DNA from: Desulfobacteraceae bacterium
GTDB lineage: Bacteria > Desulfobacterota > DSM-4660 > Desulfatiglandales > HGW-15
Direction: 5' to 3'
DNA length: 14,391 nucleotides
NCBI GenBank assembly: GCA_003819975.1
Contig: RPPU01000040.1
Span: 1 to 14,391 of the forward strand
Part shown: positions 1 to 7,137 of the stretch, piece after piece
Layout: every line of letters starts with the position of its first letter
Numbering within the stretch: position 1 is the first letter of the stretch
Notes under the pieces: model-generated
Told to the model about the DNA's origin: nothing
Seen by the model: the letters and a program-made list of their open reading frames with translations, nothing else
The model's database searches: none
Translations under genes and position numbers: made by a program

Positions 1-116
1 AAAAATCCAGGGCCTTGCGCAAGCCTTCCAAAATGTGCGCTTCATGTTCCGCTTTCTTAAGATCAAACATCGTCCGGCGCACATTTTGGAAGGCTTGCGC
101 AAGGCCCTGGATTTTT
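1..116. repeat. Foldback inverted repeat at contig edge (probable chimera)
   Basis: Bases 1-40 are the exact reverse complement of 77-116, with a 36-base loop at 41-76. Read in reverse complement, the loop encodes RTMFDLKKAEHE, which is the conserved GyrA stretch expected immediately before the AHILEGLRKAL that starts at base 77. Read forward, the same bases encode MRFMFRFLKIKHRP, which does not resemble GyrA. The first 76 bases are therefore the opposite strand of the same gyrA segment, joined back onto itself. This looks like an amplification or assembly chimera and not a genomic hairpin. Confidence 0.9.
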
Positions 117-1393
117 TGGATGAGATTATTGAACTGATCCGTTCCTCTTCAGATCCTAAAGAAGCCAAAGAAAGACTCATGGCGCAATTTGAATTCTCGG
201 ACATCCAGGCCCAGTCGATCCTGAATATGCGCTTACAAAGATTGACCGGGCTCGAACGGGAAAAGATCAATGCCGAATATAGCCAACTGATCAAAGATAT
301 CGCCCGGTTCAAATCCATTTTAGGCAATCCCGCCCTGGTGCTGCAAATCATCAAAGATGAATTACAGACCATTAAGCAAACCCATGGCGATGAACGCCGG
401 ACGGAAATTCTGCACGACACGGGCGATATCAATGTCGAAGACCTGATTGCCGATGAAGACATGGTCGTGACCATCAGCCATGACGGTTATATCAAGCGCA
501 ATCCCATCAGTCTTTACAAAGCCCAGCGCCGCGGCGGCAAAGGGATGACCGGCGTGAAGAACAAGGCCGAGGATTTTGTCGAGCATCTGTTTGTGGCTTC
601 CTCCCACGATTATCTGTTGTTCTTTACCAACAAAGGCCGGGTTTACTGGAAAAAAGTTCATGAGATTCCGGAAGCCGGCCGGGCGACCCGCGGCAAGGCC
701 ATCGTCAATATGTTGGAATTGAAAACAGAGGAAAAAGTAGCCACGACGTTGCCGGTACGCGACTTTAGCGGCAGCGAAGGTAAATATGTGGTCATGGCCA
801 CTAAAGCGGGTTTGATTAAGAAAACCGAACTGGAGGCCTACGGCAATCCGCGAGCCGGCGGCATTGCCGCGATCCGGATTCAGGAAAATGACGAATTGAT
901 CGGGGCCCGCCTGACCAGCGGTGAACATGAAATATTTTTAACCACCAAAGAGGGCAAATCGATTCGCTTTGCTGAAGCCGAAAGCCGCAGTGTAGGTCGG
1001 GTGTCGGCCGGGACCATCGGGATTCGTATGGACCAAGGCGATGAAGTCGTGGGCATGGATGCCCTGAAAGAGGGCGAAACCATCTTGACGGTTACGGAGA
1101 ACGGATACGGCAAACGTACCCTGACTGAGGAATACCGCAGTCAATCCCGGGGCGGCAAAGGCATTCTGACCATTAAGACCACCGAACGCAACGGCCAAGT
1201 CGTTTATGCCGGCCAGATGACCGACCAGGATGAGATCATGATCATCACCGGACAAGGCAAGATTATCCGTTTACGGGTCAAAGATATCTCGGTTATTGGT
1301 CGCAATACCCAGGGGGTTAAACTCATTGAAACCGGTGAAGGCGAGAAGGTCGTGGGCGTAGCCAAGGTCATGGAGGATGACGAGCAAGAATAG
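77..1393 (+). CDS. gyrA: DNA gyrase subunit A, C-terminal part (5' truncated)
   Basis: GyrA is the breakage-reunion and DNA-wrapping subunit of DNA gyrase (A2B2), which introduces negative supercoils using ATP. Only the 3' part is present, from the end of the breakage-reunion domain (AHILEGLRKALDFLDEII, then QAQSILNMRLQRLTGLE) through the C-terminal beta-pinwheel. The GyrA box QRRGGKG is encoded at 524-544 and marks true gyrase as opposed to topoisomerase IV. Pinwheel repeats such as FFTNKGRVY, VMATKAGLIKK, VTENGYGKRT and IITGQGKIIRL follow. The catalytic tyrosine region and N-terminus lie outside the window. An in-frame ATG at 35 is an artefact of the foldback at 1-76, so I begin at the first trustworthy codon (Ala, 77-79). 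The acidic tail (EDDEQE) is short compared with B. subtilis GyrA. gpsA follows 71 bases downstream on the same strand. Confidence 0.95.
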   Translation, partial: AHILEGLRKALDFLDEIIELIRSSSDPKEAKERLMAQFEFSDIQAQSILNMRLQRLTGLEREKINAEYSQLIKDIARFKSILGNPALVLQIIKDELQTIKQTHGDERRTEILHDTGDINVEDLIADEDMVVTISHDGYIKRNPISLYKAQRRGGKGMTGVKNKAEDFVEHLFVASSHDYLLFFTNKGRVYWKKVHEIPEAGRATRGKAIVNMLELKTEEKVATTLPVRDFSGSEGKYVVMATKAGLIKKTELEAYGNPRAGGIAAIRIQENDELIGARLTSGEHEIFLTTKEGKSIRFAEAESRSVGRVSAGTIGIRMDQGDEVVGMDALKEGETILTVTENGYGKRTLTEEYRSQSRGGKGILTIKTTERNGQVVYAGQMTDQDEIMIITGQGKIIRLRVKDISVIGRNTQGVKLIETGEGEKVVGVAKVMEDDEQE

Positions 1394-1464
1394 ACCAGGA
1401 GTGTTTAGAGTGCCGGTGAACCCAAGTAAAGCGTCAATCCAAGGCCGGAGAATAGAGAGCAAAC

Positions 1465-2484
1465 ATGTTGACTGAAATCGGCAAAATCGCGGTCATTGGC
1501 GCCGGAAGCTGGGGCACGGCCCTGGCCAATCTTCTGGCGGGTAAAGGTTTGGCTGTAGATCTCTGGGTGCGGGAACCGGACGTTTATCAACAGATCAAAC
1601 AAAATCGGGAAAACAAAATATTTTTACCTGAGGTCCTTTTATCTCCAAACCTCAATCCGGTACAATCTTTTGAACAAGCCTTAATAGACAAAGAAGTGGT
1701 CGTCATGGTTGTGCCCTCGCATGTTTTTCGTGAAATCCTGCAGCAGATGAAACCTCATTTAGCGCCCCGAACCTTGATCCTTTCCGCTACCAAAGGTATT
1801 GAGAATGAAACCCTGCTGACCATGCAACAGGTCCTGGCCGCTGTTTTAGATAAAACCCATACCCCACAATACGCATGTCTGGCCGGACCTAGTTTTGCCA
1901 AAGAGGTCAGCTTAAAATTGCCTACGGCCGTTACCATTGCCTGCCAAAACTTGGAAGCAGGGGCGTACTTGCAACGCCTTTTTTTCACCGAGTTTTTCCG
2001 GGTCTATACCAGCCAGGATATTATCGGCATTGAATTGTGCGGCGCCTTAAAAAATGTCATCGCTTTGGGCGCCGGCATTGCCGACGGCCTGGGTTCCGGA
2101 TACAATGCGCGAGCCGCGTTGATTACTCGCGGTTTGGCGGAGATCACCCGGTTGGGCCTGGCCTTGGGCGCCAACTCTAAAACTTTTGCCGGTTTGGCCG
2201 GTATGGGCGATTTAGTTTTGACTTGTACGAGCGATTTAAGCCGTAATCGTACGGTCGGTATACAACTCGGCAAAGGTAAATCCTTAACAGAGATTACCAA
2301 AGATATGAAAATGGTGGCTGAAGGGGTTAAAACCACACAATCTGCTTATGATTTAGCTCAAAAAATCGGGGTGGATATGCCCATTATCGCGCAGGTTTAT
2401 GCCATTCTATATAAAGGAAAAGAGCCCAAGCAAGCTGTAAAAGAACTGATGACCCGGGAATTAAAAGTCGAGATTAAACATTAA
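1465..2484 (+). CDS. gpsA: Glycerol-3-phosphate dehydrogenase [NAD(P)+]
   Basis: This cytoplasmic enzyme reduces dihydroxyacetone phosphate to sn-glycerol-3-phosphate, the backbone precursor of membrane phospholipids. The 339-residue length is normal for the family. The N-terminal Rossmann fold has IGAGSWGTALA (residues 11-21). SATKGIENE and LAGPSFAKEV follow, and the C-terminal helical domain contains CGALKNVIALGAGIADGL with the expected catalytic lysine at residue 196, then AGMGDLVLTCTSDLSRNR. The ATG at 1465 has a weak GAGAG Shine-Dalgarno five bases upstream and places the Rossmann glycines at the usual distance from the N-terminus. It lies 71 bases after gyrA on the same strand and may be co-transcribed with it. 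Its 3' end faces the PfkB gene across 94 bases, where I see no convincing terminator. Confidence 0.97.
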   Translation: MLTEIGKIAVIGAGSWGTALANLLAGKGLAVDLWVREPDVYQQIKQNRENKIFLPEVLLSPNLNPVQSFEQALIDKEVVVMVVPSHVFREILQQMKPHLAPRTLILSATKGIENETLLTMQQVLAAVLDKTHTPQYACLAGPSFAKEVSLKLPTAVTIACQNLEAGAYLQRLFFTEFFRVYTSQDIIGIELCGALKNVIALGAGIADGLGSGYNARAALITRGLAEITRLGLALGANSKTFAGLAGMGDLVLTCTSDLSRNRTVGIQLGKGKSLTEITKDMKMVAEGVKTTQSAYDLAQKIGVDMPIIAQVYAILYKGKEPKQAVKELMTRELKVEIKH

Positions 2485-2578
2485 GCGTTTACAACCCTTC
2501 TCAAGTTTCAGAAAGTAAAATAAGGTCGGGTATTTTTTAAAATGCACATCCCGCGTAAACAGACTCAAGCCTTAGTGA

Positions 2579-3505
2579 CTATAGCATCGACATTTGAACC
2601 AAAGGCAAGAGTTTCTCAACATCTTCTTGATGACACAATTCAGTTCCCTGGGTTTGGGCTGTAGCTGTACCGGCAGCGCAAGCCAGGCGTAAACAAGCGG
2701 CAAGATCTTTACCTTGCGAATGGGCCAGGATAAACCCGGCCACGGCTGAATCACCGGCGCCGACCGGACTATCGACCTTAACCAAAGGGGGTACTGCTTT
2801 TAAACGCTGATCGGGCGTGGAAAGAATCATACCCTCTTTACCCCTGGAAACCAAAACATTGGGAACGCCTTTATGATGGACTTGATCGCAGGCTTTTAGA
2901 ATATCCGCCTCTTTTTCCAAATCCCGACCCACCAAGCGCGAAAGTTCAAAACGGTTGGGTTTTATGCAACTGGGCTGATATTCAATAGATTCCTCTAAAG
3001 CCTTACCATCTGCATCCAAAAGAGTAAAAGCACCCTTTTTATGACCGGCTAAGATCAATTGGCCGTATAAATTGGGGGTTACTCCGCGCGGCAGGCTGCC
3101 GCTTAAAACCAGATAACGCATTTCCCGGATCTGTTGAATCTGCTGATAAAATTGGCCTATTTCCGTGGCGCTGATTTCCGGGCCGGCCGCACTAATGACA
3201 TACTGGTGTCCGTTATTCTGTTCTTTTAGAATGATATTGGTACGGGTTTCCGAAGCGATCTTGGTGAAGCTGGTCATAACTCCTGCATTGATTAAGAGGC
3301 CTTCAAGTTGCAGGCCGTCAAAGCCTCCCACCAGGCCCAAAGCCACGCTTTGGCCCTGTAATTCCCGAATCACGCGCGATACGTCAATACCTTTGCCGGC
3401 CGCATAGAGTTTTTCCGAAATGACCCGCGTGGTGTCATCATCTAAGAGCTCTTTTACAAGCATATTCCGGTCCAAGGCCGGATTTAATGTTACGGTGTAG
3501 ATCAT
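2579..3505 (-). CDS. PfkB-family phosphofructokinase / 1-phosphofructokinase-like kinase
   Basis: A ribokinase-fold (PfkB) carbohydrate kinase of 308 residues, which would phosphorylate a phosphosugar with ATP in the cytoplasm. The start MIYTVTLNPALDRNM is characteristic of the FruK/LacC/Pfk-2 branch, which uses fructose-1-phosphate, tagatose-6-phosphate or fructose-6-phosphate. The N-terminal signature is AAGKGIDVSRVI (35-46), with Asp where FruK usually has Asn. The C-terminal signature DSPVGAGDSAVAGF (245-258) supplies the anion hole and the catalytic base Asp252. Substrate cannot be fixed from sequence: no PTS or other fru genes are nearby, which slightly favours a Pfk-2-like role. No clear Shine-Dalgarno precedes the ATG. 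It lies 37 bases downstream of the membrane protein gene at 3543-4637, same strand, so it is probably the second gene of a two-gene operon. Confidence 0.9.
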   Translation of the reverse strand: MIYTVTLNPALDRNMLVKELLDDDTTRVISEKLYAAGKGIDVSRVIRELQGQSVALGLVGGFDGLQLEGLLINAGVMTSFTKIASETRTNIILKEQNNGHQYVISAAGPEISATEIGQFYQQIQQIREMRYLVLSGSLPRGVTPNLYGQLILAGHKKGAFTLLDADGKALEESIEYQPSCIKPNRFELSRLVGRDLEKEADILKACDQVHHKGVPNVLVSRGKEGMILSTPDQRLKAVPPLVKVDSPVGAGDSAVAGFILAHSQGKDLAACLRLACAAGTATAQTQGTELCHQEDVEKLLPLVQMSML

Positions 3506-3542
3506 TGATTTTTACTTTTTTAAAGGACTGTAAATGTTAGTC

Positions 3543-4637
3543 CTATCCCCTTTCTTCTTTAATTTCATTAAGGACCATATCCGCGATCACACTACATTCC
3601 AGACCAAAAGTCAAATAGCCGGCATATCCGAGTAGCGGCATTTCAAAAATGAAAAACCGCTGCACAAACGGGATTTGGTATTTCCACTTGGCCAGACTGT
3701 AAAAATTCCACATTTCCCAAAAAAAACCGCAGATCAACGCTGCAAGGGCTGATACCAAGATTAAGGTCCAATCACCCCGGCTGATATTGGAAAAAATGTG
3801 TTTTTCATGAAACAAAGCCTGTAAAGCCACTATAATAATCAGCGGCGAGACCCATAAAAGGCTGAAAAGATAATGCGGAAAAAGTCCTAATAAAAAAAGG
3901 CCGGAGCCGGCAATGACGAGCGCCGGCCAGGCTAATCGTTTTGGACGATGGATCTGCACGGGTAAAATGGTTTTAAAATATTTTTCAGGCCAAGAATAGC
4001 TTAAAAGCCATTCTCGGGTTCCGATCACAGCCGGCAGGACGGTCGCAAAAGGCAGGGTGGCGAACCAAAAATATTCAAACGGTCCAAATGAAGCGCCAAT
4101 ATAATACCAATTCTGAACAAAACGGTTCAGGAACTCAAAAAGCCACCAGAAAATAGCGCTCAAAGGAAATAAAAAGCCGAACCGGACAGGCTGGTCCAGC
4201 ATAAGACAATGAAGAGTCCTTTGATATGTGAGCGCATTGATCACAAGGATATAGGCAAGCCAAAGCGGGGTAAAGGTATGGACCTGATAGGGTTTGAAAC
4301 CCGGAAAACGATTCCAAGCCAGGATCCAGGCAAATAAGCCGAAGAAGATACCGAGATAACCCCACCAGGGAAATTTTTTCTTGATTTTAATAGGTTTGGG
4401 CCTAGAATCCGGTCTGAATCCCCAAAAGCAAAATATCAAAGAGGCTGTCAGACAGATGATTAAAAAGGCATAGAAGATGAAAGCGGGCCAGGAAAAGAAT
4501 GTCGGGTCGATATAACGCGTTTCAGGCGGAAATTCCAGATATCGCTTAAGGGAGCGACCGCTTAGTAAAAGGCCGGCTAAAGGCAAGCCGGAAATGAAAC
4601 ACAGGGATAGTGCCAAAGTTCTTAATGATTTTTTCAT
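3543..4637 (-). CDS. Conserved polytopic membrane protein, function unknown
   Basis: A 364-residue, very hydrophobic, Trp/Phe-rich protein. I do not recognise a named function. The N-terminus MKKSLRTLALSLCFISGLPL could be a signal peptide or first helix. Further hydrophobic stretches lie near residues 51-72, 91-108, 122-137, 153-170, 187-205, 236-252, 256-276, 289-307 and 330-350, giving roughly eight to ten transmembrane helices. Conserved-looking motifs sit at helix borders: FEFLNRFVQNWYY (167-179), FFWEMWNFYSLAKW (305-318) and FEMPLLGYAGYLTFGLEC (331-348). Charged or polar residues in these segments (Glu168, Asn171, Glu308, Asn311, Glu332, Glu347) would suit an intramembrane enzyme or transporter site, but that is inference. 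Similar unannotated proteins seem familiar from deltaproteobacteria; I cannot name the family. It leads the pfkB operon, with a candidate promoter at 4647-4675. Confidence 0.85.
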   Translation of the reverse strand: MKKSLRTLALSLCFISGLPLAGLLLSGRSLKRYLEFPPETRYIDPTFFSWPAFIFYAFLIICLTASLIFCFWGFRPDSRPKPIKIKKKFPWWGYLGIFFGLFAWILAWNRFPGFKPYQVHTFTPLWLAYILVINALTYQRTLHCLMLDQPVRFGFLFPLSAIFWWLFEFLNRFVQNWYYIGASFGPFEYFWFATLPFATVLPAVIGTREWLLSYSWPEKYFKTILPVQIHRPKRLAWPALVIAGSGLFLLGLFPHYLFSLLWVSPLIIIVALQALFHEKHIFSNISRGDWTLILVSALAALICGFFWEMWNFYSLAKWKYQIPFVQRFFIFEMPLLGYAGYLTFGLECSVIADMVLNEIKEERG

Positions 4638-4646
4638 GGGATCATT

Positions 4647-4675
4647 ATAATACTATAATCGGTATTTAAAGACAA
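4647..4675 (-). promoter_or_regulatory. Candidate sigma70-type promoter of the membrane protein-pfkB operon
   Basis: On the minus strand, TTGTCT (4675-4670) is followed by a 17-base spacer and TATTAT (4652-4647). An overlapping TATAAT lies at 4649-4644. Transcription would start only a few bases before the ATG at 4637, implying a very short or absent leader. This agrees with the lack of a clear Shine-Dalgarno there. It is a motif match only. Confidence 0.4.
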
Positions 4676-4694
4676 AGGGCAATAATCGGGTTCA

Positions 4695-4763
4695 CGGTTC
4701 CATGATTTAAGGTTGGAGAACGATCATAAAAACGGCAACACCCCAACTATGAAGCGGGAACCG
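4695..4763 (+). promoter_or_regulatory. Possible nested stem structure upstream of the 64-aa gene
   Basis: CGGTTCC (4695-4701) can pair with GGAACCG (4757-4763). Inside it, GTTGG (4712-4716) can pair with CCAAC (4743-4747). The outer stem is 7 bp and the inner stem 5 bp. It lies within the 161-base divergent region 4638-4798 and would be in the 5' leader if transcription starts upstream. It could be chance. Confidence 0.25.
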
Positions 4764-4798
4764 GTGTAATTGATATTTATTAAACAAGGAGCAAGCTT

Positions 4799-4993
4799 AT
4801 GACAAGCATCATGCCCGACAAGCACAAAATTCGGCAGGCCGTGAAATGGATTGTGGAACAATTGGGCGAGCAAAAAGGCTCTGTAAAAAGCCTGATTCCG
4901 GAAGCGGCCCTGAAATTTAATCTGTCGCCGAAGGAAGAGCAAGACTTAGAGCATTTTTATAAAGAAAAAAAAGGTCAGAGTAAAGAGCCCTAG
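4799..4993 (+). CDS. Small conserved-looking protein of unknown function (64 aa)
   Basis: A 64-residue, highly charged, soluble protein. The sequence reads as two or three helices: RQAVKWIVEQLGEQ (about 12-25), SVKSLIPEAALKFNLSPKEEQ (28-48), then DLEHFYKEKKG. A strong Shine-Dalgarno AAGGAG at 4786-4791 sits seven bases before the ATG, which is the main reason to trust the gene. The pattern of a KWIxEQ helix followed by LIxEAxxKFxLSPxEE resembles small uncharacterised proteins I recall from deltaproteobacteria. No catalytic or metal-binding motif and no cysteine is visible. It is transcribed alone, divergent from the membrane protein gene and convergent with the dnaA operon. An antisense 72-codon reading frame across it lacks comparable support. 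Confidence 0.75.
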   Translation: MTSIMPDKHKIRQAVKWIVEQLGEQKGSVKSLIPEAALKFNLSPKEEQDLEHFYKEKKGQSKEP

Positions 4994-5037
4994 TGCGCTG
5001 ATAAGTTAATTATAAATAGTATCGTGCCCCTTTCTTT

Positions 5038-5152
5038 CGTCACCCCGGCAGGATGTTAGCCGGGGTGTCCAGGATGATCATAAAGATTCAAAAATCGGAT
5101 TCCGGCTAAATCATGATTTTGTTCCGCAAAATCATGACGTGCCGGAATGACG
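5038..5152. repeat. Palindromic dispersed repeat, copy A (MITE/REP-like)
   Basis: A 115-bp element bounded by CGTCACCCCGGC (5038-5049) and GCCGGAATGACG (5141-5152), which form imperfect terminal inverted repeats. It contains two hairpins. The first is CACCCCGGC / GCCGGGGTG (5041-5049, 5059-5067; 9 bp, 9-base loop). The second is nested: ATTCCGGC (5099-5106) pairs with GCCGGAAT (5141-5148) around TCATGATTTTG / CAAAATCATGA (5111-5121, 5127-5137; 11 bp perfect, 5-base loop). The second half is about 93% identical (4 mismatches in about 54 bases, read by eye) to the reverse complement of copy B at 9726. No T tract follows, so it is not an obvious intrinsic terminator, though it sits between convergent genes. 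Confidence 0.8.
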
Positions 5153-5158
5153 GCCCCT

Positions 5159-5184
5159 CATTGTTAACAATTAAATTAACAATG
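5159..5184. repeat. AT-rich hairpin between convergent genes
   Basis: CATTGTTAA (5159-5167) and TTAACAATG (5176-5184) form a perfect 9-bp inverted repeat with an 8-base loop, just outside repeat copy A. TTAACAAT also recurs as a direct repeat at 5164 and 5176. It could be a weak bidirectional transcription end between the 64-aa gene (+) and the dnaA operon (-), or a protein site. No strong U tract is present. Confidence 0.4.
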
Positions 5185-5225
5185 CACTAGCGGTTTTTCG
5201 GTTCCATTGGCGCGGAAGTGAAAAC

Positions 5226-5480
5226 CTATTCCAGGTGAATGTCTTTGGAGCGAAGTTCGCTAAAAAAAAACTTAATTAAATTCCAAGAAAGCCAACTACT
5301 GCCGGTAAACATCAATATGCCGACCAGGATCGGCATCCAAAATCCTTTTTCAACCGAATGCCCGAATCCGACATAAATTGAAATAATGCTGCAAAAAAGC
5401 AAGGCGGAGAGGATCAACCCGACGCTGACGACTAAAATCCAAATACCGAAATTTTTTAAAGACTGGGGGATAGGGTTCAT
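5226..5480 (-). CDS. Small two-helix membrane protein translationally coupled to dnaA
   Basis: An 84-residue protein with two hydrophobic segments, about residues 11-35 (FGIWILVVSVGLILSALLF...) and 46-71 (GFWMPILVGILMFTGSSWLS...), separated by a short polar loop and ending in a charged tail (SELRSKDIHLE). Its ATG (5480-5478) overlaps the dnaA TGA in an ATGA arrangement, so it is almost certainly read from the dnaA mRNA by translational coupling. I recognise no family. It could be an inner-membrane accessory that tunes DnaA or is simply co-expressed with it; the sequence itself gives no function. The overlap and the clean two-helix pattern support a real gene despite its small size. Confidence 0.75.
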   Translation of the reverse strand: MNPIPQSLKNFGIWILVVSVGLILSALLFCSIISIYVGFGHSVEKGFWMPILVGILMFTGSSWLSWNLIKFFFSELRSKDIHLE

Positions 5481-6853
5481 TGTTTATGAGTGTCTTTTAA
5501 TTTTTGGCTGAGAAATTCGATCTGGTTCCTGATCTTTCGATCCATTTTAAGTCGGTTTTCAATGGTCTCCGAGGCATAGAGGATAGTGGAATGTTTGCGA
5601 TTCAAGGACCGTCCGATCTCTTCAACGGTCGCAGGAGTATATTGCCTGCAGAGATAAATGTAAATACTGCGTGGGTAAGAATAGATCTTTTTTCTTGATT
5701 TGGAACGCAACATCAAGGGATCGACCTTGAAATAGCGGCAAATCAAATCTTTAACGATTTCAATACCGATCGAATCCTGTTCCGGCACATGAGATTTGAT
5801 GACTTCTTTGGCCAGATCCATATCGATTTTTACTTTCAACAGGTCGGCTTTGGCCCTCAGGCAGCATAAGGCGCTTTCCATTTGGCGAATGTCAAAAGAA
5901 AGATGTTCGGCGAGGAAATGGATAATTTCTTCAGCAAGATTCAACTTTTGCTCCAGGGCCTTTATTTGAAGAATCTTGACCCGGGTTTCAAAATCGGGCA
6001 CGGTCAGCGAAGTGATAACAGATGAAGTAAAGCGTGAAGAGAGTTCACGGGTAATATTGGGGATATCCTTGGGCAATAGGGAGCTGGTGAAAATTATTTT
6101 TTTGCGGTCATTAATCAGGGCATCCAAAGTATAACCCAACTCAATTTGGGTTTTATTCTTGCCGCTCAGGAACTGGACCTCTTCCAAGAGCAAAACATCA
6201 CAGGCGCGCCGATATTTATTTTTGAATTCTTCCATGCGATTGTATTTAAGAGCCGCGACCATCTCATTCATGAAATCTTCGGCGGTAATATAATGGATCC
6301 GCAAATTCGGATTTTTAGATAACATGGCATGGCCAATGGCCTGGGAAAGATGGCTTTTACCAAGACCGGTATCGGCTAATATAAACATGGAATTGTAGGG
6401 CAGATTATTATCCAAAGCCAAGGCTTTTGAGGCTGAATAGGCAAATTCATTGCACCGACCCACAACAAAGCGTTCAAAGGTAAATTCGCTGTTTAAGGAG
6501 CGACCCACAGCGCCCTTTGCGGGCGATACCATTATGGGCAAAGTGGTCCTTTGCGGTTTGGCTTCCGGGGTTTTAACCAATTGGCTTTCAAGCTGGGGTT
6601 TCGCTTTTTTTGGAGTAAAAATCTTAAATTCCAGGGCATAATCTTTATCATCCAGCGTTTTACGGACACGTTCCTCTAAAAGAGAATGATAATTTTCTGT
6701 AATCCATTTTAAAGAAAATTTATTGGGGCAACCTAAAACAAGGGACTGAGGATTCCTCTCCAGAAACGTCAGGGGATCGATCCAAAGTGAAAAACTTTTC
6801 TTGGGAATGCAGTCTTTAACCTGATTTTTAACTTCTTCCCAAACGCTGGACAT
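5477..6853 (-). CDS. dnaA: Chromosomal replication initiator DnaA (divergent ATPase motifs)
   Basis: DnaA binds DnaA boxes at oriC, forms an ATP-dependent filament and melts the origin. At 458 residues it is normal length. Domain I is residues 1-80 (VWEEVKNQVKDCIPKKSF), a linker runs about 81-120, the AAA+ domain about 121-335, and DNA-binding domain IV about 355-458. Walker A is ADTGLGKS (160-167; canonical GGVGLGKT). Walker B is LLLEEVQF with Glu224-Glu225 in place of Asp-Asp. The arginine finger is kept (SSRF, Arg274), as is the sensor II Arg323 (DIRQMESAL). Domain IV keeps the minor-groove Arg395 (YPRS), but the GGRDHTT signature reads LNRKHST (417-423), so the base-contacting Asp is Lys. 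A Shine-Dalgarno GAGG lies just before the ATG. The first substitutions match a DnaA type I recall from Desulfobacterota. The 84-aa membrane protein overlaps its stop. Confidence 0.95.
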   Translation of the reverse strand: MSSVWEEVKNQVKDCIPKKSFSLWIDPLTFLERNPQSLVLGCPNKFSLKWITENYHSLLEERVRKTLDDKDYALEFKIFTPKKAKPQLESQLVKTPEAKPQRTTLPIMVSPAKGAVGRSLNSEFTFERFVVGRCNEFAYSASKALALDNNLPYNSMFILADTGLGKSHLSQAIGHAMLSKNPNLRIHYITAEDFMNEMVAALKYNRMEEFKNKYRRACDVLLLEEVQFLSGKNKTQIELGYTLDALINDRKKIIFTSSLLPKDIPNITRELSSRFTSSVITSLTVPDFETRVKILQIKALEQKLNLAEEIIHFLAEHLSFDIRQMESALCCLRAKADLLKVKIDMDLAKEVIKSHVPEQDSIGIEIVKDLICRYFKVDPLMLRSKSRKKIYSYPRSIYIYLCRQYTPATVEEIGRSLNRKHSTILYASETIENRLKMDRKIRNQIEFLSQKLKDTHKQ

Positions 6854-6937
6854 TAAAACCTCGAAAAATATTAAAAAATGATAAATAAAGGGTAAAAAAA
6901 TGCTTCTTTAGACAGGACATGATCTTAATAAGGTGTC

Positions 6938-6967
6938 TTTTTACCGAAAATATCGAATCCCTGTCAA
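6938..6967 (-). promoter_or_regulatory. Candidate dnaA promoter
   Basis: On the minus strand a perfect TTGACA (6967-6962) is followed by an 18-base spacer and TAAAAA (6943-6938). Transcription would start near 6931, leaving a leader of about 78 bases before the dnaA ATG at 6853. The -10 is poor; the -35 is the stronger half of the evidence. Confidence 0.4.
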
Positions 6968-7137
6968 AGCACATTAAACAGGAGTTTGAGTTAGCTATAG
7001 CGTGCTTCTCGACATTTTATAATATATTGATATTGCGGTATATTTTTCGAAAAATCGGGGAACCGGCAGATATCGGGAGAGAAGACCTGCATCAAGTTTT
7101 AACTATTAATTCAATAGGTTCCATAAATGAATTTAAT

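Noticed and set aside
35..76. ATG at 35 as the start of the gyrA fragment
   Set aside because: These codons are the reverse strand of gyrA produced by the foldback; read on the opposite strand they give the correct GyrA residues.
362..928. 188-codon open frame antisense to gyrA
   Set aside because: It lies wholly inside conserved gyrA codons, with no ribosome site and no recognisable protein features; a shadow frame.
5041..5067. CACCCCGGC / GCCGGGGTG hairpin as an intrinsic terminator
   Set aside because: No T tract follows on either strand; it is better explained as one end of dispersed repeat copy A.
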